From Desulfofustis limnaeus (GTDB lineage Bacteria; Desulfobacterota; Desulfobulbia; Desulfobulbales; Desulfocapsaceae): a stretch of DNA of 64,000 bases. The DNA lies in contig NZ_AP025516.1 in the NCBI RefSeq assembly GCF_023169885.1, positions 3,451,501 through 3,515,500 on the forward strand, written 5' to 3'. The stretch's first letter is position 1. Every line of letters starts with the position of its first letter. The position numbers and the translations under genes are program-made. Below are positions 28,522-36,907 of the stretch, one piece after another. The notes under the pieces are model-generated. The model saw nothing but the letters and a program-made list of their open reading frames with translations. It ran no database searches and was not told the origin of the DNA.

Positions 28522-28614
28522 TCACATCTTTCCGCTTTTCTCCAGCACCTTGACTGACAACAGGTAGGAGACAACCAGCAACACACACCAGGTGATCATC
28601 AGAAACAGGTTCAT
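28522..28614 (-). CDS. 30-residue single-span membrane protein, candidate CydX-type bd oxidase subunit
   Basis: This tiny ORF sits 21 bases after cydB on the same strand and has a strong GGAGGAG five bases before its ATG. The peptide is one hydrophobic helix (about residues 3-21, [15 protein letters not shown]) with a short basic tail ending EKSGKM. Accessory single-span subunits (CydX, CydS, CydH) are known partners of cytochrome bd and are encoded in just this position. Sequence identity to E. coli CydX is not evident, so the assignment rests on size, topology, ribosome-binding site and place. Confidence 0.7.
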   Translation of the reverse strand: MNLFLMITWCVLLVVSYLLSVKVLEKSGKM

Positions 28615-28635
28615 AGACTCCTCCGTCACCAACGT

Positions 28636-29769
28636 TTAATACGCTTTCGAATCTTCCAGGTCTTCCGGGCCGACTTTCTTGGCATTCATCAACGTCCAGA
28701 CATAGATGATATACCCGAGGACCAGCGGGATAACCAGGGCCACGTAGGTCATGGCCGTCAGGGTATAGTGGCTTGACGAGGCATTATAAATGGTCAGACT
28801 CGAGGCCAGATCCGCCTTGGAAGGATAAAAGGCGGTGCCGTTGTAACCGGCAATGGCGAACACCGCCAGTCCGACCAAAACCGTTCCCAGGCCGGCAAAC
28901 CAGATACCGCGGTTACCATCGAGCAGGGACGTGCTGACCACGCCCCAAACCACTAGCACCAGGCCGCCCACCAGCAGGACTAGCGACGCCGGCATGGCCA
29001 GCAGATTATCCAGGTACTTCCCCGCCACCAGCGTCACCGTCCCACCTTCGTCCACCGAAAAGCCGGACATGAACAGCAGGGAACCGAGGATGTACAGCAA
29101 AAACGGCAGGGCGCAGACCAGGTTCACCAGGGCGGCCCGCCGCAGCCGACGCTCCAGTTCGGGGACGGTGGTACAATCCAGATTGTTGACCAGGTAGAGC
29201 GCGCCGAGCAGCCGGGCATTGAATACGAGAAACAACCCGAAAGACAGGTTAAACAACGAGAACGCCGCTTCCAGGCCGCGCAGCGGGTGAGTCCAACGCA
29301 CCTGATTGTACTCATTGAGGACGAAATTGGAGCCGGTGAAAAAGGTGCCGACGGCGGCCCCGATGAGCAGGATGCCCACCGTGCCGTTGATCAGCAGAAA
29401 CAGCTCATAGACGCCGGCCCCCAGCAAGTTGTCCGGCTTCTTGCGATACTCGTAGCTGACCGCCTGGACAATGAAGGTGAACAGGATCAGCATCCACACC
29501 CAGTAGGCGCCGCCGAAACTGGTGGCGTAGAATTTGGGAAAGGCGGCAAAAAGGGCGCCGCCGAACAGCACCAGCGTGGTGAAAGTCAATTCCCATTTGC
29601 GGCCGAGCGAGTTGATCACCAGCGATTTCTCCTTCTCGGTCTTGCCCACCTGCCAGAGCAAGCTCTGGCCGCCCTGCACGAACGTCATGAACAAAAAGAG
29701 CGAACCGACGACCGCCACGAGCAGCCACCAGATCTGCTGCAGAATCGTTGTATCCAGTGCCCCGATCAT
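28636..29769 (-). CDS. cydB: Cytochrome bd ubiquinol oxidase subunit II
   Basis: A 377-residue membrane subunit with about eight to nine spans. The N-terminal segment LQQIWWLLVAVVGSLFLFMTFVQGGQSLLW and the conserved FGGAYWVWMLILFTFIVQAVSYEYRKK mark CydB. The ATG overlaps the cydA stop as ATGA. It supports the haem-bearing CydA in quinol oxidation with oxygen, probably for oxygen defence in an anaerobe. Confidence 0.93.
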   Translation of the reverse strand: MIGALDTTILQQIWWLLVAVVGSLFLFMTFVQGGQSLLWQVGKTEKEKSLVINSLGRKWELTFTTLVLFGGALFAAFPKFYATSFGGAYWVWMLILFTFIVQAVSYEYRKKPDNLLGAGVYELFLLINGTVGILLIGAAVGTFFTGSNFVLNEYNQVRWTHPLRGLEAAFSLFNLSFGLFLVFNARLLGALYLVNNLDCTTVPELERRLRRAALVNLVCALPFLLYILGSLLFMSGFSVDEGGTVTLVAGKYLDNLLAMPASLVLLVGGLVLVVWGVVSTSLLDGNRGIWFAGLGTVLVGLAVFAIAGYNGTAFYPSKADLASSLTIYNASSSHYTLTAMTYVALVIPLVLGYIIYVWTLMNAKKVGPEDLEDSKAY

Positions 29770-31301
29770 TGCGCGCCCTCCGGTCCTTTTTTGATCTGCC
29801 TGACCATGATTTTAACCTCTGCCAGCAAGAGTACGGTAAAGATCACGGCGAACATCCAGAAGGTTGCCGTAACACTCCCCACCCCCAGATTGCTGGTGGC
29901 GGTGGTGACCGGCAACATGCCCTGGATCGCCCAGGGTTGCCGGCCGACTTCAGCCACCACCCAGCCGGCCTGGCCGGCAATCATCGCCAGGAAAAACGAG
30001 GCGATGCCAAGCGGCAGCAGCCAGCGTTTCTGCTCGATGGTGTCCTTCATGGTGAAATAGAGATAGGCGGCACAGACAAACCCGAAATAGAGTGCCAGAA
30101 AGACCATGATATGAAAGGCGTAAAACGAGGTTTGTACCGGCGGTACCCCCTCCTCCGGATTCTGCAGATACCCGTAACCGAGATAATCGCGGTTCTCGTC
30201 GAAGCGAGCCAGCGCTGTCGCCGCCCCCTGGTCGTCGCCGGCCTGCTTGGCGACCTTGAAGGTATCCAGATCGGCAACGGCCGTCCGGCCACGTTCGATC
30301 ATCCGGTCAATACCCATGATCCCCTCCTGCTCGTTGCCGTAGAGCAGATCGTTGATGCCCGGGACAAACGAGTCGATCGAGCGATTGGCCAGCAACGACA
30401 ACAGGTAGGGAATCTTCACCTCGAAAAGAAACGGATCACGATCGTCTCCCGGCTTTTTCTGCGGGTTCAACACCCCAATGGCAACGATATCGGCCTTGCG
30501 CTCGCCATCATACAGACCCTCGTAGGCAGCCAGTTTCATGGGCTGGGTAGAGGCGTTGGTGTAAGCCGACTCGTCACCGGTCATCGCCACATAGAAAAAG
30601 GAGAGTAGTCCGAAAACCGAGGCCACCAGGATGGAGCGCTTGGCCATCAGGATGTGCCTTCCTTTCAACAGGTACCAGGAAGAAACGGTGATGACGAAAA
30701 GAGAACTGACGACGAACCCGGCGCTGGTGGTGTGCGTGAACTTGGCCACCGCCACCGGCGAGAACAGCACCTCCCAGAAATTGAGCATCTCGAAACGAGC
30801 CGCTTCCGGGTTGAAATGCATGCCCACCGGAAACTGCATCCAACCGTTGGCCACCAGGATCCACAGGGCGGAGAGGTTCGAACCGATGGCCACCATCCAA
30901 GTGGAAAAGAGGTGAAACCCCTTGGATACCCGATTCCAGCCGAAGAACATCACGGCAAAAAAGGTCGCCTCGAGGAAAAAGGCGACAATACCCTCGATGG
31001 CAAGCGGCGCTCCGAAGATGTCGCCGACCATCCAGGAGTATCTGGACCAGTTGGTGCCGAACTCAAACTCGAGGATGATACCGGTGGCCACGCCGATGGC
31101 GAAATTGATGCCGAACAGCGTCATCCAGAATTTGGTCAGGTTTTTCCACTCCTGTTTACCGGTCCGCACATAGATGGTTTCGAAAAAAGCACAGAGAAAC
31201 GACAGTCCCAACGTGAGCGGGACAAAAATCCAGTGGTACATTGCCGTCAAGGCGAACTGTGCCCGGGACCAATTGACCAGCAAGAGATCAATTTCGCCCA
31301 T
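29766..31301 (-). CDS. cydA: Cytochrome bd ubiquinol oxidase subunit I
   Basis: A 511-residue subunit with the three haem sites. SRAQFALTAMYHWIFVPL holds the b595 His23, KFTHTTSAGFV the b558 His, and YAFHIMVFLALYF the b558 methionine. GRQPWAIQGMLP is the strictly conserved family motif. The quinol loop is of the long E. coli type, with MKLAAYEGLYDGE supplying the Lys and Glu pair and IPYLLSLLANRSIDSF later. GGAGGATACCTC precedes the start. Repeat copy B lies immediately upstream. Confidence 0.95.
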   Translation of the reverse strand: MGEIDLLLVNWSRAQFALTAMYHWIFVPLTLGLSFLCAFFETIYVRTGKQEWKNLTKFWMTLFGINFAIGVATGIILEFEFGTNWSRYSWMVGDIFGAPLAIEGIVAFFLEATFFAVMFFGWNRVSKGFHLFSTWMVAIGSNLSALWILVANGWMQFPVGMHFNPEAARFEMLNFWEVLFSPVAVAKFTHTTSAGFVVSSLFVITVSSWYLLKGRHILMAKRSILVASVFGLLSFFYVAMTGDESAYTNASTQPMKLAAYEGLYDGERKADIVAIGVLNPQKKPGDDRDPFLFEVKIPYLLSLLANRSIDSFVPGINDLLYGNEQEGIMGIDRMIERGRTAVADLDTFKVAKQAGDDQGAATALARFDENRDYLGYGYLQNPEEGVPPVQTSFYAFHIMVFLALYFGFVCAAYLYFTMKDTIEQKRWLLPLGIASFFLAMIAGQAGWVVAEVGRQPWAIQGMLPVTTATSNLGVGSVTATFWMFAVIFTVLLLAEVKIMVRQIKKGPEGAQ

Positions 31302-31381
31302 GAGGTATCCTCCTTTAGTCTTTGGTGGGGGGCGCCCCGCTCACGCCTGGCATGATACGGTCAGCCCGCAGTTCAGCTTCC

Positions 31382-31525
31382 GGGGAGCCTGAAAAATTCG
31401 ATATTCCGCTCACGATCCAGGCGCGCAAGATCATTTCACCGCTGGCATCGAGATGCGATGCCGAAGATAAACGTAATGTGCGTAACGATGAGATTGGGCG
31501 AAACGGCACTTTTCCAAAGTTCCCT
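31382..31525 (+). repeat. Dispersed repeat copy B, 144 bp, more diverged
   Basis: It starts GGGGAGCCTGAAAAATTCG and ends GGGCGAAACGGCACTTTTCC followed by AAAGTTCCCT, near-inverse of the start. The shared core CAGGCGCGCAAGATCATTTCACCG and GTAACGATGAGATTGGGCGAA aligns with copies A and C. It lies between the cydA start and the divergent AsmA gene. It shows more substitutions than A and C, suggesting an older copy. Confidence 0.75.
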
Positions 31526-31911
31526 TCTCTGTTCGTAGCCTTCTGGACGACCTCGGAGAGACATCCAAGAAGGCCTCTTTCAACTTACATACCCCTCTTC
31601 ATCAATGGCCACGCTGACGATTACACGCGCTTTAAAGCGCGTTTCAGTTTACCCCTTGATTGTCAGGAATGCCAGAGATCTTGGACATATTCCGCGAAGA
31701 GTACCGATCACCGCGGAGCTTGTCAATAATAATTCCCATTAACACCTATATGCTCCTATCCTCTGCTCTGTCCGGTTAGCAGACGGCTTCCGCCCTGGGC
31801 TCCCCCCTTTTGGTCAATCATTCCTTGACCGGTCACAGAAAAAGACTCATGGTGGAAAGTGATGTCCGATCACCCCCCGCCAACCATGGCCATTCACCGG
31901 AGGATCTTACC
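31526..31911. other. Intergenic region upstream of the AsmA gene
   Basis: These 386 bases lie between repeat B and the GTG of the AsmA gene. A perfect 18-bp palindrome, ACGCGCTTTAAAGCGCGT, occupies 31625-31642. It could be an operator or a transcript hairpin; no U-tract follows. A short AT-rich stretch around 31715-31750 may hold the promoter, but no -35/-10 pair is convincing. No gene is supported. Confidence 0.4.
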
Positions 31912-34062
31912 GTGAAACGTCCCCTCATCCTGACTCTGGTCGGCAGCGTTGTCGTCATCGCCTCGCTAGTCGTCGCGCTGCTCATCGCTCCCCGTTTTCT
32001 CGACATCAACCGTTACAAGGGAACCATCGAGAAGCTGGCTTCACAGCGCTCCGGACTGTCGGTTCATCTCGACGGTGATATTTCTCTGTCATTATTCCCC
32101 TGGGTCGTAGTCAGTCTCAGCGACCTGCGGCTGGAACGGGCCGCAGCCCCAGGGGAAGCACCTCTGGTGCAGGTGGCGTCTTTCGATGCCCGCTTGAAGA
32201 CCCTGCCGCTGCTGACCAAAGACATCGAGATCAGCACCGTCACCCTGTCCGGGCTCGATGTCCGGTTGCGCAAGGCCGAGGATGGCACCTGGAACTGGCA
32301 AGACCCGGCAACCGTCGGATCCGCCGATTCCAGCTCGGAGACTGGAGCCCCAGCGGCGGACGAACACGCAATCGCCACACCAGAGCAATCCCGCCCCTCC
32401 GGCGGATTCGCCCTGAAATCGCTCCAGGTGGACCAGTTCTCATTGACCGACGGCCGGGTCATCATCGAGGATCAGAGCAGCGGCCAGACCAGGGAAATTA
32501 CCGGGATCAATCTGCTTGTGACCGATGCCTCGCTTGACCGGCCGATACCTGTAGACCTGCAGGCCCGCTTAAATGGACAGCCGCTCACTGTTTCCGGCAC
32601 GGTTGGCCCGTTGGGGCCGGTCCCGCTGGCCGGTGACCTGCCCTTTGCCCTGAAGATCTCCGCCTTCGAGACGGTGGAGGCCAGTATCCAGGGCCGACTG
32701 ACCGATCTGCGAAGCCAACTCGGTTTCGCTGCGGAAATCGCCGTCGAGCCGTTCAATCTCAAGCAGCTGCTGCCGCACATCAGGCCTTCTGTAGCGGTGA
32801 CGACCAGCGACCCGGTGGCTTTGCAGCGCGTTGCCTTGCTAGCGTCGCTCCAGGGGACAGCCCGGCAGCTGACGGCACATGGGGCCTCCCTGCAGATCGA
32901 TGAGACGGCCATCGACCTGGAACGGCTCACCGTCGACTTTACCGGACCACGCCTGGATATCGGGGCCAGGGTCGATGAGCTCAACCTGGATCGCTACCTG
33001 CCGGCACCGGATGTCGCGCCGACAGCGGCAGCACAGCCGGCTCCTGCCGACGATGAAGTGGCAACGGATACCGCCCCCTCCTCAGGTCAGGACGCAGAAG
33101 GAGGGCCCGCAGCAGAGCCTTCTGCTGCGCCGACACAAAAGAGTCGGTCGGCCGCAGCAACCACCGCTTCTCCGGACCAGCAAGCCGATTACACGGCTCT
33201 TCGTTCTCTGGCTGTCAAGGCCTCGATCGCGGTGGGTAAACTGGAGGCTCATGGCGCGGTGTTGGAAAACGTTGCCGTCGATCTGCGCGGGGAGCAGGGT
33301 TTGTTTCACATTAAGCCCCTGGATCTGACGCTCTACCAGGGAACCATGTCCGCCACCGGCACGCTGGATGTACGCGGCGATACCCCCGCGATGGCTATCA
33401 ATGTAGCTGTTTCAGGTGTACAGGTCGGCCCGTTGCTGCGCGATGCCGCCGATAAGGACATTCTGGAAGGAAGCCTGTCAGCCACCGTCAACCTGACGGC
33501 AACTGGAGATCGCACCGAACCCCTGAAACGATCCCTGCACGGCTCAGCCGATCTGCTATTCAGCGATGGGGCGCTGATCGGCCTTGACCTGGCGCATCTG
33601 GCCCGGACCATCACCTCCGGGTTCAGTCTGGAGCAACAGGGCGAACGCCCGCGTACCGATTTTGCCGAGCTGCAGGTGCCCCTGGTCGTGGCAGGCGGCA
33701 TCGCCACCATAGCCGAGGCCACCCTCAAGTCACCATTCATCCGGGCCAGGGCCTCCGGCACGGTCAATCTCGTCGATGAATCGCTGGACCTCCAACTCAC
33801 CCCTCGCCTGGTGGCAACCATCAAAGGTCAGGGGGATGTCGAAGAACATACCGGGCTGGCGGTACCGATACTGGTGGGCGGCACCATCTCCGATCCGACG
33901 TTTCTCCCCGATCTTGCAGGCCTGGCCAGGGAGCGGTTAGTCGATGAAGAGGAAGTGCGGGAGATCCTCAAGAGCGGCACCATCACCCCGGAGCAAAAAG
34001 AAAAGCTCAGCAAGGAGGTGGAAAAAGCCAAGGACTTGCTCAAAGGGTTGTTCGGCAACTGA
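31912..34062 (+). CDS. AsmA family protein
   Basis: A 716-residue envelope protein. The GTG at 31912 has GGAGG at good spacing and places the single N-terminal membrane helix (LILTLVGSVVVIASLVVALLIAP) at residues 4-26; an in-frame codon 34 positions upstream would add a polar tail. The AsmA opening FLDINRYKGTIEKLASQRSGLSV follows at once. A low-complexity Ala/Pro-rich linker (about 360-420) separates it from the C-terminal AsmA_2 region with ALIGLDLAHLARTI. Relatives are lipid-transfer or outer-membrane assembly factors anchored in the inner membrane. Confidence 0.88.
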   Translation: MKRPLILTLVGSVVVIASLVVALLIAPRFLDINRYKGTIEKLASQRSGLSVHLDGDISLSLFPWVVVSLSDLRLERAAAPGEAPLVQVASFDARLKTLPLLTKDIEISTVTLSGLDVRLRKAEDGTWNWQDPATVGSADSSSETGAPAADEHAIATPEQSRPSGGFALKSLQVDQFSLTDGRVIIEDQSSGQTREITGINLLVTDASLDRPIPVDLQARLNGQPLTVSGTVGPLGPVPLAGDLPFALKISAFETVEASIQGRLTDLRSQLGFAAEIAVEPFNLKQLLPHIRPSVAVTTSDPVALQRVALLASLQGTARQLTAHGASLQIDETAIDLERLTVDFTGPRLDIGARVDELNLDRYLPAPDVAPTAAAQPAPADDEVATDTAPSSGQDAEGGPAAEPSAAPTQKSRSAAATTASPDQQADYTALRSLAVKASIAVGKLEAHGAVLENVAVDLRGEQGLFHIKPLDLTLYQGTMSATGTLDVRGDTPAMAINVAVSGVQVGPLLRDAADKDILEGSLSATVNLTATGDRTEPLKRSLHGSADLLFSDGALIGLDLAHLARTITSGFSLEQQGERPRTDFAELQVPLVVAGGIATIAEATLKSPFIRARASGTVNLVDESLDLQLTPRLVATIKGQGDVEEHTGLAVPILVGGTISDPTFLPDLAGLARERLVDEEEVREILKSGTITPEQKEKLSKEVEKAKDLLKGLFGN

Positions 34063-34069
34063 GCGGCCT

Positions 34070-34513
34070 TCAGGGTTGCAACAGCTTCAACCCAAGCGGC
34101 GCCTCGAGTTCCCGACGGGCTGTGCAGTCGCAGAGTTCAAAGAGGATCACCTCCATGACCCGCCAGACCCGTACGCCGGAGCGGATGCAGCCGGTCACAC
34201 TGTGGTCGCCACGCCCGCAAGCCAGATGCATGTGCAGAATCGGCTCGTCCTGATCATCGCAAAACAGCGTACCGGTGCCGGTCACCTCGTGGGCATGGCG
34301 CAGCACCAGCTGCATCGGGTTGAGCGGCAAGCCGCGATCCGACTCCGGTCCCACCACCAGCCGGCTGCCGTCATCGGCGCCGCCCACGGCTAGCACGGCG
34401 GCGGCCCGGACCCCCTCCTCTTTTGCTACCCGTTCAACAGCCTCGTGGACGACATCACCGTCCTCCAGGCGAATAACAAACACTCTGCCCTGCCGGGCTT
34501 GGGAATAACGCAT
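34070..34513 (-). CDS. PPC/DUF296 domain protein
   Basis: A 147-residue single-domain protein. GRVFVIRLEDGDVVHEAVERVAKEEGV opens the PPC fold, and LHMHLACGRGDHSVTGCI carries the conserved His-x-His metal-binding motif. In plants the domain accompanies AT-hooks; bacterial stand-alone versions are trimeric, with no proven function, though DNA binding has been proposed. It converges with the AsmA gene and lies 46 bases downstream of gdhA on the same strand. Confidence 0.85.
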   Translation of the reverse strand: MRYSQARQGRVFVIRLEDGDVVHEAVERVAKEEGVRAAAVLAVGGADDGSRLVVGPESDRGLPLNPMQLVLRHAHEVTGTGTLFCDDQDEPILHMHLACGRGDHSVTGCIRSGVRVWRVMEVILFELCDCTARRELEAPLGLKLLQP

Positions 34514-34559
34514 ATCTCTCCTGCGTCTCTTATCCGGGACGGACTCCTACGGTGAGCCC

Positions 34560-35885
34560 TCAAACGATTCCCTGATCGATCATCGAATCGACGACCTTGA
34601 CAAAACCGGCGATATTCGCTCCGACCACGTAGTTCCCCCGGGCGCCATAACGCTCAGCGGTCCCTTTGCACATGGCGTGAATGTTCTTCATGATCACTTT
34701 CAGCCTGCGATCGACTTCATCTTTCGACCAGCTCAGCCGCATGCTGTTTTGCGCCATCTCCAGGCCGGACACGGAGACCCCCCCGGCGTTGGCCGCTTTG
34801 CCGGGCGCAAAGAGGACCTTGTTCTCCTGGAACAGTCGCACCGCTTCAGGGGTGCACGGCATATTCGCTACTTCGACAACCGCCTTGCAGCCATTTTTCA
34901 CCAGCAAGGCGGCATGGTCTCCGTCCAGTTCATTCTCCATGGCGGTGGGGACGGCAATATCGCACGGTACTTCCCAGGGCCGGCGATGGGGGACCCACTC
35001 GCATTTAAAGGTATCGGCATAATCCTTTGCCGACTTGCGATAGATGGTCCACAGCGTTGACAGGTATTTCAGCTTCTCTCCCTGTATACCGTCAGGATCA
35101 TGGACGTAACCGAACTCATCGGCAATGGTGACGACCTTGCCGCCAAGCTCATTTATTTTTTCAGTGACGTAGGTACCAACGTTGCCGTAGCCGGAGATGG
35201 TCACCGTTTTTCCGGCAATGCTCTCGTTGCGGGTGGCGAGCATCTCGGCAAGGAAATAGGCGGCCCCATAACCGGTTGCCTCCGGGCGGATCAAGCTGCC
35301 GCCCCAGTTGAGACTCTTGCCGGTGAGCACGCCGGTGAATTCATTGGCCAGCCGCTTGTACATCCCGTACAAATAGCCGATCTCGCGTGGACCAACCCCG
35401 ATATCACCAGCCGGAACGTCGGTGTCGGGACCGATATGACGGGCCAACTCGATCATGAAACTCTGACAAAAACGCATGACCTCGTGGTCGGACTTTCCTT
35501 TGGGATCGAAGTCCGCCCCCCCCTTTCCGCCGCCCATTGGCAGCGATGTCAGGGCGTTCTTGAAGACCTGTTCAAAGGCCAGAAACTTGAGAATTCCCAG
35601 ACGTACCGACGGGTGGAAGCGCAGCCCCCCCTTGTATGGTCCAATGGCGCTGTTCATCTGCACCCGAAAGCCGCGGTTGACCCTGATCTGGCCTTCATCA
35701 TCGACCCACGGCACCCGAAACATGATCACTCGCTCCGGCTCCACGATTCTCTCCAGGATCGCCTCCCGACGATACTGAGGATTTCTCTCCAGGACCGGGC
35801 GAACCGATTCCAGAACCTCACGCACCGCCTGATGAAACTCGTGTTCATGCGGATCTCGATCTATGACAAATTGTAAGCTGTCCAT
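34560..35885 (-). CDS. gdhA: Glutamate dehydrogenase, NADP-type fold
   Basis: A 441-residue enzyme interconverting 2-oxoglutarate plus ammonia and glutamate. GGAG before the ATG at 35885 favours this start over upstream ATGs. KGGLRFHPSVRLGILKFLAF and LTSLPMGGGKGGADFDPKGK hold the substrate and catalytic lysines, and ISGYGNVGTYVTEK is the dinucleotide fold. The hexameric bacterial/fungal class is indicated by length and motifs. It lies 173 bases downstream of the sigma-54-linked gene at 36059 on the same strand, so nitrogen-related co-regulation is possible. Confidence 0.94.
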   Translation of the reverse strand: MDSLQFVIDRDPHEHEFHQAVREVLESVRPVLERNPQYRREAILERIVEPERVIMFRVPWVDDEGQIRVNRGFRVQMNSAIGPYKGGLRFHPSVRLGILKFLAFEQVFKNALTSLPMGGGKGGADFDPKGKSDHEVMRFCQSFMIELARHIGPDTDVPAGDIGVGPREIGYLYGMYKRLANEFTGVLTGKSLNWGGSLIRPEATGYGAAYFLAEMLATRNESIAGKTVTISGYGNVGTYVTEKINELGGKVVTIADEFGYVHDPDGIQGEKLKYLSTLWTIYRKSAKDYADTFKCEWVPHRRPWEVPCDIAVPTAMENELDGDHAALLVKNGCKAVVEVANMPCTPEAVRLFQENKVLFAPGKAANAGGVSVSGLEMAQNSMRLSWSKDEVDRRLKVIMKNIHAMCKGTAERYGARGNYVVGANIAGFVKVVDSMIDQGIV

Positions 35886-36058
35886 TGCCATCTCCATTGT
35901 ACGGTCATGGCCGCCTTGACAAGGGCGTCGCCGCTCTTCCACAGTTCCTTGAGCAGGGACAGGTCCTGATGTCTACGGGGCCATGACGATCTTTTCGCTT
36001 TCGTTCAGAGGGTTCCGCTTTCCGCCCCTCCGAGGTTACCTGCGCCGGTGCAACAATA

Positions 36059-36556
36059 CTATGTGACGCTCCAATTGCCAACAGAATCAAGAGACCGGAA
36101 CTCGACGTGTCGCCGCTGATCAGCGTCGGTACCGAACAGATACAGACGGGCCTTTTCCTCGACCGTCACCAACGCTTCCTGGAAGGACCCCGGCTGGGGC
36201 ACCGCTAACTGCGTGGCCAGAGTCTTGCGCAGCAGTGCTTGCAGGGGAGGGGAAAAGGGATGCATCCTCCGGACCAACAGCGCCCCAAGGGATGCGCAGG
36301 CCAGGATTCGCATTTCAAAGTAGGTATTGTTATCACCCATGATCTTGATGACCTGACGGATCACCTGTTCACTGGGGTTATGGAGCAACTGGACTCGCTT
36401 CAAGGTCTCTTCGCGCAGCCGCCAGTTACCCTTGAACCCGAGAATCCGAGCGAGGCCTGGCTGGCACTCGTCAAGACGTCCGGCCTCGGTCAATTCTTCG
36501 ATGAGTTGCATGACCGGTCCCCAATCGATGAGGTTACCAAACGGATCAGCTTTCAT
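36059..36556 (-). CDS. Helical protein of unknown function, probable sigma-54 target
   Basis: A 165-residue, mostly alpha-helical protein not assigned to a known family. AAGGAGG lies six bases before the ATG at 36556. Paired amphipathic helices (PVMQLIEELTEAGRLDE, EQVIRQVIKIM, EMRILACASLGALLV, LQALLRKTLATQL) suggest a HEAT- or TPR-like solenoid. There is no signal peptide or metal motif. A near-consensus -24/-12 promoter lies about 155 bases upstream, with activator-like palindromes beyond it. A stem of CCCAGGA and TCCTGGG (36598-36614) lies in the leader. Confidence 0.65.
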   Translation of the reverse strand: MKADPFGNLIDWGPVMQLIEELTEAGRLDECQPGLARILGFKGNWRLREETLKRVQLLHNPSEQVIRQVIKIMGDNNTYFEMRILACASLGALLVRRMHPFSPPLQALLRKTLATQLAVPQPGSFQEALVTVEEKARLYLFGTDADQRRHVEFRSLDSVGNWSVT

Positions 36557-36709
36557 GGAGGGCCTCCTTGGCGTTTTCCACATCACCTGCGCACCACCCC
36601 AGGAAAATCCTGGGAGCACACCACCGCTTCACGGTCGTCTGCCGAGACGCGGTCATCGATACGGCTACGTGTTTGTTTCCCTCGGCAGGCGTCACCTGAC
36701 CTGCAGTTG

Positions 36710-36725
36710 AGCAAACACGGTGCCA
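36710..36725 (-). promoter_or_regulatory. Sigma-54 (-24/-12) promoter
   Basis: On the minus strand the sequence is TGGCAC, five bases, TTGCT, matching the RpoN consensus TGGCAC-N5-TTGCW at every fixed position. It faces the gene at 36059-36556. Transcription should start near 36698, leaving a leader of about 140 bases. A 15-bp dyad, ATATCA-N3-TGATAT at 36742-36756, lies between it and the upstream palindromes and partly resembles an IHF site. Confidence 0.8.
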
Positions 36726-36791
36726 GACTGGAGGAAAGCTTATATCACATTGATATGGTGTGTTTATTCAGAAACGAGGACACTTCCCCGC

Positions 36792-36829
36792 CACCGGCGA
36801 ATCGGGCGAGTTCGCCCGATTCGCCGGTG
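36792..36829. promoter_or_regulatory. 38-bp perfect palindrome, putative enhancer site 1 for the sigma-54 activator
   Basis: CACCGGCGAATCGGGCGA is followed by GT and its exact 18-base inverse complement. It lies about 70-105 bases upstream of the -24/-12 promoter, the usual range for activator binding. There is no U-tract on either strand. The inner half-sites GGGCGA and TCGCCC recur in the second dyad at 36880-36898. A transcript hairpin after the regulator gene is an alternative reading. Confidence 0.6.
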
Positions 36830-36879
36830 CAAGAAAGACAGAAAGACTAATAATCAAGGAAGTTGCTCTACGGGGCGTT

Positions 36880-36898
36880 ATCGCCCCTAGTGGGCGAT
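36880..36898. promoter_or_regulatory. Second GGGCGA dyad, putative enhancer site 2
   Basis: ATCGCCC, five bases, then GGGCGAT forms a perfect 7-bp inverted repeat ending nine bases from the regulator stop codon. It uses the same half-site as the 38-bp palindrome at 36792-36829. An overlapping stem, GGGGCG-TTAT-CGCCCC, at 36872-36887 could also fold in RNA. Confidence 0.5.
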
Positions 36899-36907
36899 TC
36901 TGACGTA

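Noticed and set aside
36792-36829. 38-bp palindrome as an intrinsic terminator of the activator gene
   Set aside because: No U-tract on either strand, and its half-sites recur upstream of a sigma-54 promoter, which favours a protein-binding site.
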